A DNA stretch of 64,000 bases, from positions 2,925,001-2,989,000 of the forward strand of contig NC_092569.1 in NCBI RefSeq assembly GCF_037975245.1. Direction: 5' to 3'. Each line of letters opens with the position of its first letter. Position 1 is the stretch's first letter. Below are positions 41,001 to 52,652 of the stretch, piece after piece. The DNA comes from Apostichopus japonicus. Its lineage: Eukaryota > Echinodermata > Holothuroidea > Aspidochirotida > Stichopodidae. Below the pieces are notes generated by a model that searched no databases, was not told the origin of the DNA, and saw nothing but the letters and a program-made list of their open reading frames with translations. The position numbers were made by a program, and so were the translations under genes.

Positions 41001-44000
41001 TTATACCACTGGACTGAAAACAACAAAACACTTTACAAAACCTCAACTAAAATGAACTTTTAACAAGTGAGCAGGAATACTTCAATAAGTATGAAGAGTT
41101 ATACTTGCTAGATAGTATAAAAGATACTCAAGTCAAGTTCTGATAGGAAATGTGATCTAAGAACGGACACTAATATTTTTGTCCGCTGTAAAGTGGGTCC
41201 ATTATACAACTCTTGGAGAAAGCGAAACAGAATGAAACAAATGAATTCTGCTATCTGAAGAGTTTCCTGCTTAAAGCTTCAAATTTGACAGGTTCTACTT
41301 GTTGAGAACCATGAGAGAGGGCGCTGTTTATTTTTAAGACACTGTGCTTCTTTTGTGCATTCAATGGTTCCAATACACAGATTTTTCAAGAAAACCAAAT
41401 TACAGGCATACTCTCATCAACATTACTAATTTTAATTTATAATTCCTGAACATGAAATACCAGATTCCTGGACCTATGTTCGACATCCTTCTTGTGACGA
41501 ACACTCCTACAGTTTTAGTCATCAAAGTTAAGTTTGAGGCTTTTGAGGCCCCCCCAACTCTCCCTGATATGGTATTTTCTCTTCAAGGTCATTTGACATG
41601 GACTTGCATGATTCACCAAAGCTATTGCAAAATAGTAGTGGTTGATAAGATATTGAAAAGCGTGCAGGGAGTTGAACCGTACAGGGGTTTATAAAGCCCT
41701 AACTTAGCACCGAGAATGACTGTGATATTAAATTCTGGAAGCAACTGTATTTCTGTAGCAACATTGGTAGGTGAGTGTCTTGGTAGTCAGCACAGAGCAC
41801 AGAGGCGGTCAAACCCCTGAAGGACTTTGAGCAGATGCGGATGAAATGTGAGATGAGAGATCAAATAATTGATGAAAACTAACAATAACAACAACAAGAA
41901 AACAGTAACCACCGAATCAGAAGGCAGACTAAAACAGCTTACCGCTCCCTTTCCTCTCCGGTTTCGTCCAGTACCCATGCATATGCAAATGAGGCCTTGC
42001 CCTGCTTCTTGGACTCGGTTTCGTATTTGTGCATCTGCCGTTTGTTGACTTGACCGAGTAGATACAGGAGATGTCCCATTAGGGTTGACTTCCCAGCGTC
42101 CACATGGCCGATTACCACCATGTTCAATAATTCCTTGCCCGCCTGTCTCTCCAAATACTCCTTCGAGACATCAATGTCCTGATCGAAAACAAGGTCAGAA
42201 TAATTAAGGTCATCTCATATATAGGTGGGTTTTTTGCAGTCACAACAACAAGATATGAACTCCTTAAAAACTTCCCAAATCAAGAAACCGCTGGGAAAAA
42301 ACCCTATGAGAAATGTTTAATATTCCACATGAGGAAATGTTTAATATTCCACATGATGTTGGGTTATTTTTTTTACGAAATTAGGTCATTTGTTCAATTT
42401 CCAATCTTGTTTGTTGTAGGGTATCCTAATCGTAACAGTCGTCAAAGAACAAGGACCTTTGAATATCTCAAAAATGTCTCAAACAATTATGGCTAAACTC
42501 TTGTTCACAGCCAAAAAGAAATCTGTCTCATTTTAAACTAAACACAAACGTGACAGTTTGTTTTGTTTTTTTGTAATTCCAATCGTTGGAACTTATTAAA
42601 ACTTTCATCTTCCCGATGAAAACACAGATAAAACTGTCACATCTTGTTGAGAGTCCTCTTCTTTGCCAAGTGTTTAAAAGCCTTTTCCTTCAAGTTTTGT
42701 CTTTAATGCATACGAGAAAACTTTACTAAGTTTTAGAAAGTAAATTAACTCACGAGTGGTTTAGTCTTGGACTCTCGTCTATTGGGCGTTGATGTCAGAG
42801 CGGTCAGGTCGGAGCTACTGCTTACTTTAGGCATTGAACCTCTGAAAACAAAATTTGCAAGAAATGGGTTTCTTAAGAATGCAGAATTTTCATTTCAACT
42901 CAATTTTGTGCTTGTACCTCGCTCGTCACAGTGCCTGGGGGTATTTTGCTCATGGTGTGATCACAACTTTCCGATTGCCTGACATGAATATTAATGTGCA
43001 AAATATTAATGAGCTTAATATTAATAATTAATCACACTTTACTTTGAAATGCCTGTAGCCAACGGTTTTTGTCAACCAACTTTTTCTACGTTCACCAATA
43101 ATTTTCAGCAGCTAGCTGCATTTTCAGAATGACTTTCTTACCTTTATGATTGCTTCAAACTAATAATGTTAGCCGATAATTTATGATCACATTCCACATT
43201 AAAAAGTCTGTGGTCGACTGTATTGTAAACTAAGCATATCAAATGGAAACAAAAAATAAAAAATTCATAGGATAAGTTCTTTGTAATTTCAGGATGAATT
43301 TTCTCGCCGTTAAAAGTGTGCTTGAAGAGAAACTCATTTGTTGGGATGATACATTTGAATATATTTTGCATATCAGAACATTGACATGTAGACCAACCAA
43401 ACTTTAAGAAATGGAGTCACCTGAGTAAACAAGGTAATGAAATGAATGTAGGCACTTTCAAAAACTTGGAATATTTCAAACATGTTTCTTGCTTTAAATG
43501 GATTCTACAACCAGGACTGGGAAATACATCTTCCAATGCCCCGTTTCAGCAGAGAAGACTTACGTTAAAGGCTTGACTGACTGGCTTCAATAAAATGCTG
43601 AAACACCAAGACATTTTATTTATTGACTCCCTATCTCAAGTGTGCAAAACGTTAGCGATCATTTACTGCGCAACGAAAGATTCTCACCTCCGATCGGGAG
43701 AGGCGGCCCCTGTGGGGGTGAGCGATTCTTGAACTTTGACCTTTGGAGGCTCTTTGACCTCAAACCCCACCTTTGCCTCAGCTTGGCCAGCGAAGCTCAT
43801 CTTGGTGACTCCAACGGTCAATTGGGCCTCCGCCTCTTCTTGCAGCCGTTTCTGCAAGGGGTCCTCAATATGGAGAGTAGGAGGAGCTTTGGGAAAGCAG
43901 GAGATTTTTTTCGAAAAAAATTTAAAAATTGTAAGAGGTTCAATTCATACAATTTTTGGGGGCAATTTGGGGTATATATATAATTTTTTTGTGAAAGACT

Positions 44001-47000
44001 CTTCGAGAAAATAACAGTAATATTACAAAGATGAATATGGCATTACACAAACCTGTTCTTAGTATTAAGTCAAAACAAACAGACGTTGACTTACCATTGA
44101 TGGAAATTTTGCCAAAATGATTTCCAACGATCGCTTCCATGTCATTTTACCCCTCTTAAAAACACTGGCTTTTTGTCGATGAAACGACAAAACATTAAAT
44201 CACTGTCATACAAATTGCTCGGTTGAGATTAGAGTAACTTTCAGAAGTATTTTGAACAAAGATCATTTGATTGCAATGACTGGAATTACCTGTGATATTT
44301 TTTATGCATGTCACTAATTAAGCCTTGATGAGTTCATAGCTTATAGGCTTTTTAGAATCATCACTGCAAGATGTCAAATTTGGAAGAAAATCAAAAAAGG
44401 TTTTCTACATGTTGCTTGAATGAAGGTTGTTTGTTGTGGCGAGTCTTTGGAACTAATAGTGCCGTCACAAATAACTTAACATAGCAAATGATGCATAAGT
44501 CTTAATATGGAATTATGCCTTGAAGAAAAATATAAGTGATTTTCACTGTGTATAAGTCAAAATGCTGATGTGGTGTCCTGCAATGGTAGTCCTTCACATT
44601 ACCAGGGCTAGCCACATGGGAGAGCATGATTTAAACTTTGAGATGTGGTCTTGTATGTTTCTCTGGGGATGTAGTATTTCTCTTTTTATTGGGGGGGGGG
44701 GAGTGGAAGGGCAAGTGGGGGTGAGGGTTAACTAATTTTCTTAATTTTTGTTACAAATGATTATTACTGAGTTCTGGGGAGAAGTTTGTATAGCTTTGAC
44801 AATCATAAATTTGATTTGAGATTATCTGAGCATAAAATTTGATACTCCAACAACTTGTAGAGGTTTACTTATAAACTTTGATGAGAGTGCCGGTCTGGTA
44901 AATAGTTGATGAAACACCTGAGCTACAGGATGGATTCATCTTAGTCTCTTCTCAGACTAGGAAAACCTCTCCTGGGGAGAAGGGAATATTGTGCTGCACC
45001 CACCCCCACCCCCGGGAGGAGGGAATGTGCTGCACCCACCCCCACCCTCTTAACAGTAGGAGAGAGAATGACTAAAACACTGACTCTCTGCATATTCTGT
45101 TCCACATTGGGTATACATTGTGCGGCTCTATGGTGAAATTGATGGACATTCACGTTGTAGGTGGGATGAATTAGCGATTACAGGTAATGTACCAGGAGAA
45201 ACAATAACCCTGATGAACCCTAAAAAAAAGTAAAAAAAAAAGTGAAAGTATAAAAAAAAGGTATCACTAAGGAAACAAAGCTAAGGCTTGACATTTGCAA
45301 TTGTAAAAATATGTATTTAAAAGAATACACACTAAAAATTCCCTTTTCATTGGATTACATAAGAATTAAATACCAGTGGAATAGTCAAGTCACCCATAGA
45401 TATTTTGCATACTAATTATTTTAAAAAGGAAATGATATATGTTTGTCCCAGATTTGTAAATTTACATTTTGTACGAACGGTAATATATTAATTCTCTACC
45501 CCCCCTCCCCACTCCTCAAGAGCAAGATACAATAGGGTCAGTCCATCTTTTTTATCCTGCTTCACAAGTTATATCACATTTCTTTCTTTGGCTCAAAAAA
45601 AACCACACAATTGATACTGCTGCTCTATTTGCTGTTACGAGACTGGTTGCCCAAAGGTTTGCTGGTTGCCACGCCAACCTTGTCCAAACAACTCTAACAA
45701 CATTTAATTTGAATGTTACGTATGAAGAACAGCATTGGCTGCAACAACATAGCAAGTTTGCCATCTCCCTAATGGTCTTCATGATAGCTTGGTTGCTGCA
45801 CAAGAACTTGAGCCTGATAAGATTCAAATTTACCCCAAAGTAGGTCTACGATTTTTACAGCTTTTACGGTGGGATGAGAGTAGGTAACACCAAATATAAA
45901 AAAGATAAAAAAAAGAAAGTTGTTCCTCAAATAATAATTTTTACTGAATTCTGACAGTAAACTCCCTCCCTGTTATGTGAGACAGTGAATTTCTGCAAAA
46001 AGGTGTTAAAAATGTGTGTGACCTGACATTGTTTTGTTAACTTTCAGTCAATGTAAAATCCATTGCAATGAAATCAGTCAATCGGCAGTTTATTCATCCA
46101 TCACCATTGAGGATAAATAGGTGATTTTAGAAATTGATGGGTTGAAGAATAGCCTAGGGTTACCGCTATTAACGGAAAAACTGCTAGAAAACGGTTTCCT
46201 AGTCCACTGGAATCCAATAGATGTCCTCCTCATTATTGTATCAACATTTTTATAGAAAACCTTGCTTCCATTATTCTTGCACGAATGAAGTCTGGATTGT
46301 GACTCTTTCTGCGAAGATTCACAAAAAACACCAACATCAAAAAAGAGAAGAAACGTTAGATGCTAAACATCGTCGCGATAATCGTTACTACGTCCTTCCA
46401 AAGGCGGCCTTCTGTCTCTGGGTCACGATGTCATCGGGGGAAGGAGTCGTGAAGTCAAAAGGAGTTACATCGGGAACGTATTCTACTTCTTCCTGGTATT
46501 TCGTCATGCTAGCCTGCCTTTGAAATTGAAATCTCTTTGCACATTTAGAGCCCGGTGATCCCTGGGCTGCCCGTTTTCTTTTGGGACCTAGATACATCAA
46601 ACAGAGAGACCGGGCGAATTTAGAGGGCTCGGCTAAACAGCTACCTTCCAAAGAGGAGTGCATTAAAGGTTGCAGAGGTAATAAACCGTCCTCTGTACTT
46701 TCTTCCAGAGAGTCAACACCAATGTCTTGATTTACATTCACACCAGTGGAACGTTCAACATTTGAGCGTCCATTCATTTTTCGACCCGTTTTTTTCTTCT
46801 TCCTTGCATGTTTTGGAATGGATAAATTGGCCTCACGAGTAACAAGTACTCTGTCATGTTTCGTTTCTGGTTTCACTGCAACTGAGTCAGACTGTTTGGT
46901 TGCCAGTGAGGTATTGTTTCCTTCTGCTAGATGCAGGCTGGCTAGATCCGATAATGAGAGACCAGCTGACGGTGTGGCACCCTTAGGATGTACGCCACCG

Positions 47001-50000
47001 ACGGTTGGCTTCACCATAGATCGTAGCTTTCGGCATTCTCCCAGAGCTGGATCAAACTTTGGGGTTGACTCGCTAGCTTGGCTTTCGACGACTAATTTTC
47101 CAAACCGTTCTCCTACCAATACCGGTAGTAATTCTTGAGCACCAATTTCCTTGTCACCTCCCTTAACTGACAACTTCACAACAGAGGGAGCCAGCCGGTC
47201 AAGTGATAGGGCCGATGAAGGGACAGCTTCGGACCCTCCCTTTAATCCAGCTCCTCCCATCTGTGCTAAATGTCTTCCAGCCAGATCTGACAGACCTAAT
47301 CCAGATCGTGGTCTGTCGCTGGTCTTTGAAGAAGCGTGATCGCTTGGGGAAGTTGTGAGGTCTTTACAAAGCACCTTTGAGTTTATTTTATCTTTGATCT
47401 CCTGGTTTGCGTGTCCCTGCAGCAGTGCTGCCAGACTTAGGCTGCAGCCAGACTTGTCTTGGATTTGATGTTTTCCGTGAGAGGACGCAAGGCTGCTCAG
47501 AGACGGTTTGGAATGACCTAATCCTAGTCCCGACCGGTCTCGATTTATGCCACTGTTTGGTTTCTGTTGCTCGAGTTCCTGAGCTAATTGAGCGTGATTT
47601 AACCAGGGTCGACGAGGAACCTTTTGTACCCTATCTGGTTCATGGCCCAAGGCCAGTAGATCCAAGGACTGTTCCAGAGAGCTACAGACTTGTTGAAACA
47701 GTGAAATCCCTTGAGGGACGTCACGACTAGATGTATGGTGCTTTTGTTTTTCGGTGAGATGAACCTGGTCTGACACACTCTGACATTTCTCTAACCCTGT
47801 AGTCTGTTTACGTGATAATGCAAGGTTACTAAGAGATGGCCCCAACTTAAGATTTATTTCTCCTGTGGCAATTTGATCCATGGGATCACAACCCACACAT
47901 TTAACCTGATCTAGTAAAGAATGAGGAATAATTTTAACATTGCTATTACAACTGCCTGACAAGACTCGAGGACGGCTACTCATACTATCGGCCTTGTCGG
48001 CAGTTCCCCCCGAGCTAATATTCTGCACCAATTTTGATGGGTTACGGACATAACGTCCGTGTGAATTAGCAGAAAGAGAGAAATCCGAGCGAGCTTCAGA
48101 ATGAGAGGGATGTCCCTTCAACTGTCTCGCTCCTTACCTTACAGTGGCCGACCACAGAAACGTCGAGAAGGAACGAGAACCAATGGAAATAAAACAGAGA
48201 TGGACAGCAAGGAAAAGCATGGAGGAAAGAAAAAAACAAAACAGGCACAAAATTAGCAAAGATAATTGTAAGCTTACAAAAGAGGTAAAAGTAAAAAAAA
48301 AATATCCCAAAACAACGACAAGAAAACATGTAAAACAGGCTAAGAATTTGAGATAACCGAACAAAATGGTACCAATGGTTAACTGGTGGATTTTCCCTTC
48401 CAGTTTGTTGTGTCGCCTTCCATCTTAAAAAGTTGTTTACCATCTGCACAAGATCGACGAACTCATTTAATCTGACTAAGGGTCACTGGTTTTTTGGCCC
48501 CAGAATTTTTTTTTCCTGTTTCGGAACGTTTTATCGATTTTGTGAAAATGAAGGGTCGAAAAAGTTTGAATTTAAAAAAAAAAAGAAAGAAAGAAAAGAT
48601 CGAGAAATACCCCTTTTCCTGTGTAATAATTATTCTTGTCAAAACAAAAAGGGATAATTATTGTCAAGACAGAAGGAATGCATAAAGAAGAAGAAGAACC
48701 ATGAAGAAACAGATAGAATACTAAAATAAGATTTCTTCCCCCCCCCCCCTGATATTCAGCAAAATAGGACCATGCGCCATACAAACCTGTATGAAATAAA
48801 CTGTTTCTATTTTACTATTATGGAGCTTGATATTTACAAAAATGGACAGTCCACTCAATGGGTCAAGCAGTATGGGAATAGGTCAAGTTACCAGACTGTC
48901 ATGGTCAGGGGTGGGGGTGGTGAAGGGGGGGTAAGAGAGCATGACATGATAAATCTTTTTTGAGAAAGCACAAAACATTAAAAATTTATTGCCTTCATCT
49001 CAAGGAGTTAAAACAAAGAGGATGGATGCTAAACCAAAAAAAACTCAAGATAACTTTATTAATGCCAGCCTGTATTATTATTTTTGTTTACATTATTTTT
49101 TTATAGTTTTTGTACGTTACATGTATTAAGTTTCTAGTTTATTTATGTTTACCTTTTGTGTTTCTGCTGACAATAGGTGGTTGTTTGTCTGCTTTTCTTC
49201 GTTTAGACCCGTTTTCCTGGTAGTTCAGACAACCGTCTAACGCTGTCTCAAATCCAAAGTTGCTCTCCAATACCTTGGTGATGATGACGTGTTCCGGAAC
49301 TGTCTCTCCCACAATATTCCGGATTTCTTCAAGACAAGACTGGAGGCGGGCTACAATATACAATTTTTTGAAGGAGTTTACAGCACAATGCCTCATTGCA
49401 CAGAAATGTTGGTAAAATGCATGTCAATAAAAATGATTAGCTGAACTTCACTAGATGATTGATTAATCCACAACCAATTTGATCCATAAAATGCGAGGTA
49501 CTGCATTTATCGGGGGTTGACCAAGGATTTTTACACCTGAAGGATTGTGGCAGTTAAGTCATTGAAAGCCAACTTCTCATGTAGGTGAGTCTGGGAGAGC
49601 GCCCCCACCCCCCCTCACTGATAAGAGAATTAAGAATTATTTAACGTCAATCTGGTGCATTCTGAGGAATATTTAGACCACCACTACCCTCCTCCCTCCC
49701 TCACCCGCCAGGATCTGCACCTGCTTTGTTATGACTGAATGATAAACATCGAGTAAACATTTTTTGGTTTCTTAATGTCTGAAATCTTCTGTGTGATCAA
49801 TGCAACATCAATTACTTGTGGTAGCGAATCATTCTCCAGGTGGAAATCATACATGAAATATACTGTTGAACACGTATTTTTAATCTACCTTCGTCTGTAG
49901 CATTGAGTTTTGGCCTCTTGAAGCTCCCCGAGTCTGCTAACGGTTCCTGCATGGCCCCTCTCTCGTCTTCTTCCTCGCCGATATTTTCCAGGAACGACGA

Positions 50001-51246
50001 CAACTGGTGCCCTCGATGGCTGCCGGGGTACAAGAACTGTTCAGCTGGGGGTGGGGGGAATTGATACGAAAACTGATTTGTACATACAAGACCAAAGCGA
50101 CCGTTTCTCTTTACCTCGTGGATATCTGCCTATACTGTAGTTAAGAACACTAAAGGAATCTATGCTGACAAATTTAGTTTTAAGTATATTGGTTAACTTT
50201 CTATGTGCAAACCTGAAGAAAATAACAGAAAATAAAATATATCATGTAAAACACTCCACAAACATATCTCCCTGAGAATGCAAATGAGAGAGACTATTAA
50301 AAATGTAGCGCGCTCTCTTTGAGAACGCTGACAGTGGCACTAGGTAACACTACCACTAAGCAATTTTACCTGGTATTCAAGGTTTGTTTCAGATGTACCT
50401 GGTGTTTTCTTCGATAACAGATTTCAATGCACCTACAGTACACTAACATGTTAAGCAGTACATATTAGACCACCACCACCCTCCCCCACCAGGATCTGCA
50501 CCTGATTTTTTATGACTGAATGCTAAACATCATATCATATTCATTTTGAAATTTGAATCTTTTTTATTGTTTTACAATTTTTTGAAATACCTGTAGCAGG
50601 TGATACGCCATAGTCATCCTCAACTGACTGCCCGTAGAGGTCATCATCATACCCATCCAAGTCTGAAAAAAAAAAACAGGTTAGTCCAATCAGTAACAGT
50701 TTTGTTATTCTTTGAGTACTGATTCAATGGAAAGCAAAATCAAGCTAAAATTAGTTAAGTGTGGGCACAGTTAGCAATCATATGCAATAGTACCAGTTTA
50801 TATTACCTAGGTCTATATTTTTAATGATTACTGATTTTGACACAATGAAATATAACGAGCAGTTATTGGTGATATCCATCAAATTTTGCCATGCTTGGCA
50901 AAAAAAAAATGGAACTGAAAAAAAGGCAAAAAAAAGGGCAAAATAGTCGTTTTGTATTGTATAAAAAAAACTGTACTTATTAGGATTGTACGAGTCAATA
51001 GATCTCACTTTTGGTGTAGTGTGTGAACAATTGCAACTCAACTCATGTTTAGGCCTACACTATAACATTAGGCTACGTAGGCTAAATCGTTGTAGCCTAA
51101 CGGTTAAAATGTAGATGATAGTAGCCTAGGCTAAATGTGTGACTGTGTCAGCTGGTTACAGTAATGTTTTCATATTAACAACTCCCATAGGCACTGCAAA
51201 TACCTTCGTCATAAGTCATTCCGCGAACACTTCTGTGTCGCGACAT
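33165..51246 (-). CDS. HBS1L: HBS1-like translational GTPase (ribosome rescue)
   Basis: With its partner Pelota/DOM34 this eEF1A-family GTPase recognises stalled ribosomes in the cytosol (no-go and non-stop decay). Exons in reading order: 51246-51204, 50662-50591, 50044-49889, 49350-49153, 43886-43688, 42841-42754, 42178-41943, 39879-39762, 39349-39128, 38358-38241, 37893-37825, 36983-36879, 36118-36028, 35477-35369, 34549-34449, 34019-33875, 33179-33165. All have GT/AG borders and consistent phases, giving 694 aa (human 684). The N-terminus [14 protein letters not shown] and [15 protein letters not shown] are the HBS1 N-terminal signature. G motifs are GHVDAGKS (276-283), RGIT (331-334), DAPGHKD (353-359), NKMD (415-418) and SGL (454-456). 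Domains 2 and 3 follow ([27 protein letters not shown]). The last exon codes only IKES, matching the vertebrate C-terminus. Introns hold microsatellites and tandem repeats. Confidence 0.95.
34050..34290. repeat. purine-rich minisatellite in HBS1L intron
   Basis: Imperfect units of about 15-16 bases (GAGAGGCAGAGGGGTG, GAGGGGTGAGAGG) repeat between HBS1L exons 15 and 16. Long Ser/Pro/Leu frames on the minus strand in this stretch come from the repeat. Confidence 0.8.
37070..37183. repeat. about 31 bp tandem repeat in HBS1L intron
   Basis: Four units of CAAGATGG(C/A)TCCATACATATATACA followed by (C/T)GGA(C/G)C. It lies upstream of the HBS1L exon at 36879-36983. Frames reading the unit are artefacts. 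Confidence 0.9.
37184..37425. repeat. tandem duplication, unit about 126 bp, in HBS1L intron
   Basis: Two copies starting ATATAAGTAAACATG(A/G)CAG at 37183 and 37307, containing TTTGGATTGAAAACAAATTT and GCATTATTCAAG. They follow the 31 bp array directly. Confidence 0.85.
37992..38097. repeat. (AT)n microsatellite in HBS1L intron
   Basis: AT run with a few TTTAT interruptions between HBS1L exons 10 and 11. Confidence 0.95.
39473..39600. repeat. G/A-rich low-complexity tract in HBS1L intron
   Basis: GGGAGGGGAAGAGAGG-type units between HBS1L exons 8 and 9. The flanking frames (Gly/Arg/Glu-rich or Pro/Leu/Ser-rich) are artefacts. The neighbouring introns (39880-41942, 42179-42753, 42842-43687) hold no recognised feature beyond short ATCCCTCAA repeats near 40430-40480 and a 23 bp duplication at about 42311-42358. 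Confidence 0.7.
43887..46387. other. HBS1L intron between canonical exon 5 and the SKI7-like exon
   Basis: No additional exon is recognised. A near-perfect 36-base duplication rich in CACCCACCCCCACCC lies at about 44970-45050, and a poly(G) run near 44690. The minus-strand frame at 45552-45827 has no recognisable feature. Confidence 0.5.
46388..48132 (-). CDS. HBS1L: alternative 3'-terminal exon of HBS1L: SKI7-like isoform
   Basis: A roughly 580-codon open exon lies between HBS1L exons 4 and 5. Spliced to exon 4 (which ends at phase 1) through an AG at 48133 or 48130, it stays in frame and gives a protein of about 737 aa without the GTPase domain. Human HBS1L makes the same kind of product (HBS1LV3: exons 1-4 plus one large unique exon), which acts as the metazoan SKI7 and links the cytoplasmic exosome to the SKI helicase complex in mRNA decay. 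The exon ends [13 protein letters not shown]...KAAFGRT. From memory, the [10 protein letters not shown] block is conserved in HBS1/SKI7 proteins. Six or so LSxLAxxH motifs recur earlier. The rest is low-complexity and disordered, with a basic patch ([10 protein letters not shown]). A minus-strand AATAAA sits about 300 bases past the stop (46089-46094). The acceptor is not strong, so the exact junction is uncertain. Confidence 0.8.
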
Positions 51247-51292
51247 TTTTCCGATGCAGGTAATCCTTCCGAAAATAAGTCATTGGGAAACC

Positions 51293-52374
51293 TGGAAAAA
51301 TGTAGCTGGTCTTCAAGACGTTTGGAGACTTTGCATGTGTACTTGCTATTGGCCTATCACTATCAGCCCGTCACGTATACGTACTATAGTACTACTGTAC
51401 TCACAGTACAGTTATACGTAGATATAAGATTGGTAAACTTTGAACTTGATCAAGTCATTTTCACACTACAGATTTTGTGACCTGCAATTTATTGTAAGAC
51501 ACCCTCGAAATCCTGCCAGGCGTTTAAAGCATTGGAAAGTAGGTCCTAATAGACTAATTTATTTTTTCACTAAACAGAGTTACTCTTCAACCTTGCAAAT
51601 GTGGAACCGATACATGTATCGGCCCCTACATCATTCATACATGCATGTTTAGTTGTAGCAGGTGCAAAGTGAAGGGCATAACAACTGTACTGTAGTGCAG
51701 GCCTAAGCTAGACATATTTCATTTCGCCATGTATTGTATGAAGCATACATGTCTGGAATATGAATCGGTCTAGCTGCACTAGCATAGGTCCTTGCCCCAA
51801 TAATATCCAATCTAGGATTTAAAACATATAGAGAAATACAGCTGTCATGTGTTGGTTGTACATATAAAACTAGCCTACATAATCAATTGGCCCAGATGGG
51901 CCCACGTGAGCCTAGACCTACATTTAACAAATTACAAAAGTTCACCAGGTTGCTGCCATATTTCAGTGTAAGAACAACTTTTTGGTAAAATGAATTTAAA
52001 AATGTTTTGAAAGGATATTCCTAGTTGTGTCATTTGAGAATAATTAAAGGTCACACCGAATGTTAAAACTACTGTGACAATCAGATTATCCCATACAAAA
52101 AAGTCCTGCATAAAATCCTGCGGGATTTTATGCAGGATCCGGCAGGATTTATTCCAGGATTTGGCCACATTCTGCATGCTTTGAAGGATTCCTGTACATG
52201 CATCATGGAATCCTGCATGCATATGAAGGATTCAAGATTGTACGTTTGGAAGGAATCCTGTTCCATATACAGGAATCATATAGGATTCCTGCAGGACTTT
52301 TTTGTATGTGATCGATATTTTAGGGCAAATACTGATGACCTTTGTGACACTTTATGTTTGCTTTTTGATAACAG
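51293..52374. repeat. duplicated segment, copy 1 (interrupted by a MITE)
   Basis: Matches 55331-56154 at roughly 90 percent over about 0.85 kb, in the same orientation, with shared words such as GAACTTGATCAAGTCATTTT and CCAGGCGTTTAAAGCATT. The match resumes after the MITE (ATCGATATTTTAGGGCAAAT) and ends at GATAACAG (52374), where copy 2 is broken by the retrotransposon. Confidence 0.9.
52090..52310. mobile_element. MITE (221 bp) with long terminal inverted repeats
   Basis: The ends CCATACAAAAAAGTCCTGCA and TGCAGGACTTTTTTGTATGTG are inverted copies. The element is absent from the paralogous segment, where ATC occurs once (about 56102-56104) but flanks the element on both sides here, so the target duplication is ATC (3 bp). 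Three-base duplications suit the PIF/Harbinger superfamily, though its usual target is TWA. The inside is packed with AATCCTGC/GGATT inverted words. No coding capacity. Confidence 0.85.
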
Positions 52375-52652
52375 CATGTCTTTGAATTCTAGCCTAACTT
52401 TAAATGCATTTCAAGGAATATCAATTCACTATATGCAAGAGACTACCAGTACATATATATATATCACTAACCATTGTGGGAGAGAATACTTTGAGTGATT
52501 GACTTGGGGGATTCTCCATTCGTTAATTAAGATTGTACAGTTGATGATATACTGTATCACCTGCATTGTTCATACTTTCATCATTTAGTAGATTTCATTG
52601 GTTCATCCTTTTCCTGCTGATCGCTGGTTGTCAACAAATCCTGGAAGCAAAT

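Larger units (their letters stand above)
51247..52652. other. shared 5' region between HBS1L and the phytochelatin-synthase-like gene
   Basis: The two genes are divergent with start codons 1.4 kb apart, so both promoters should lie here. Most of the interval (about 51293-52374) belongs to a duplicated segment that also carries a MITE, both listed separately. No TATA or initiator element is convincing. Confidence 0.5.

Noticed and set aside
46746-47730. Plus-strand frames opposite the SKI7-like exon
   Set aside because: They are antisense shadows of a long, motif-bearing minus-strand exon.
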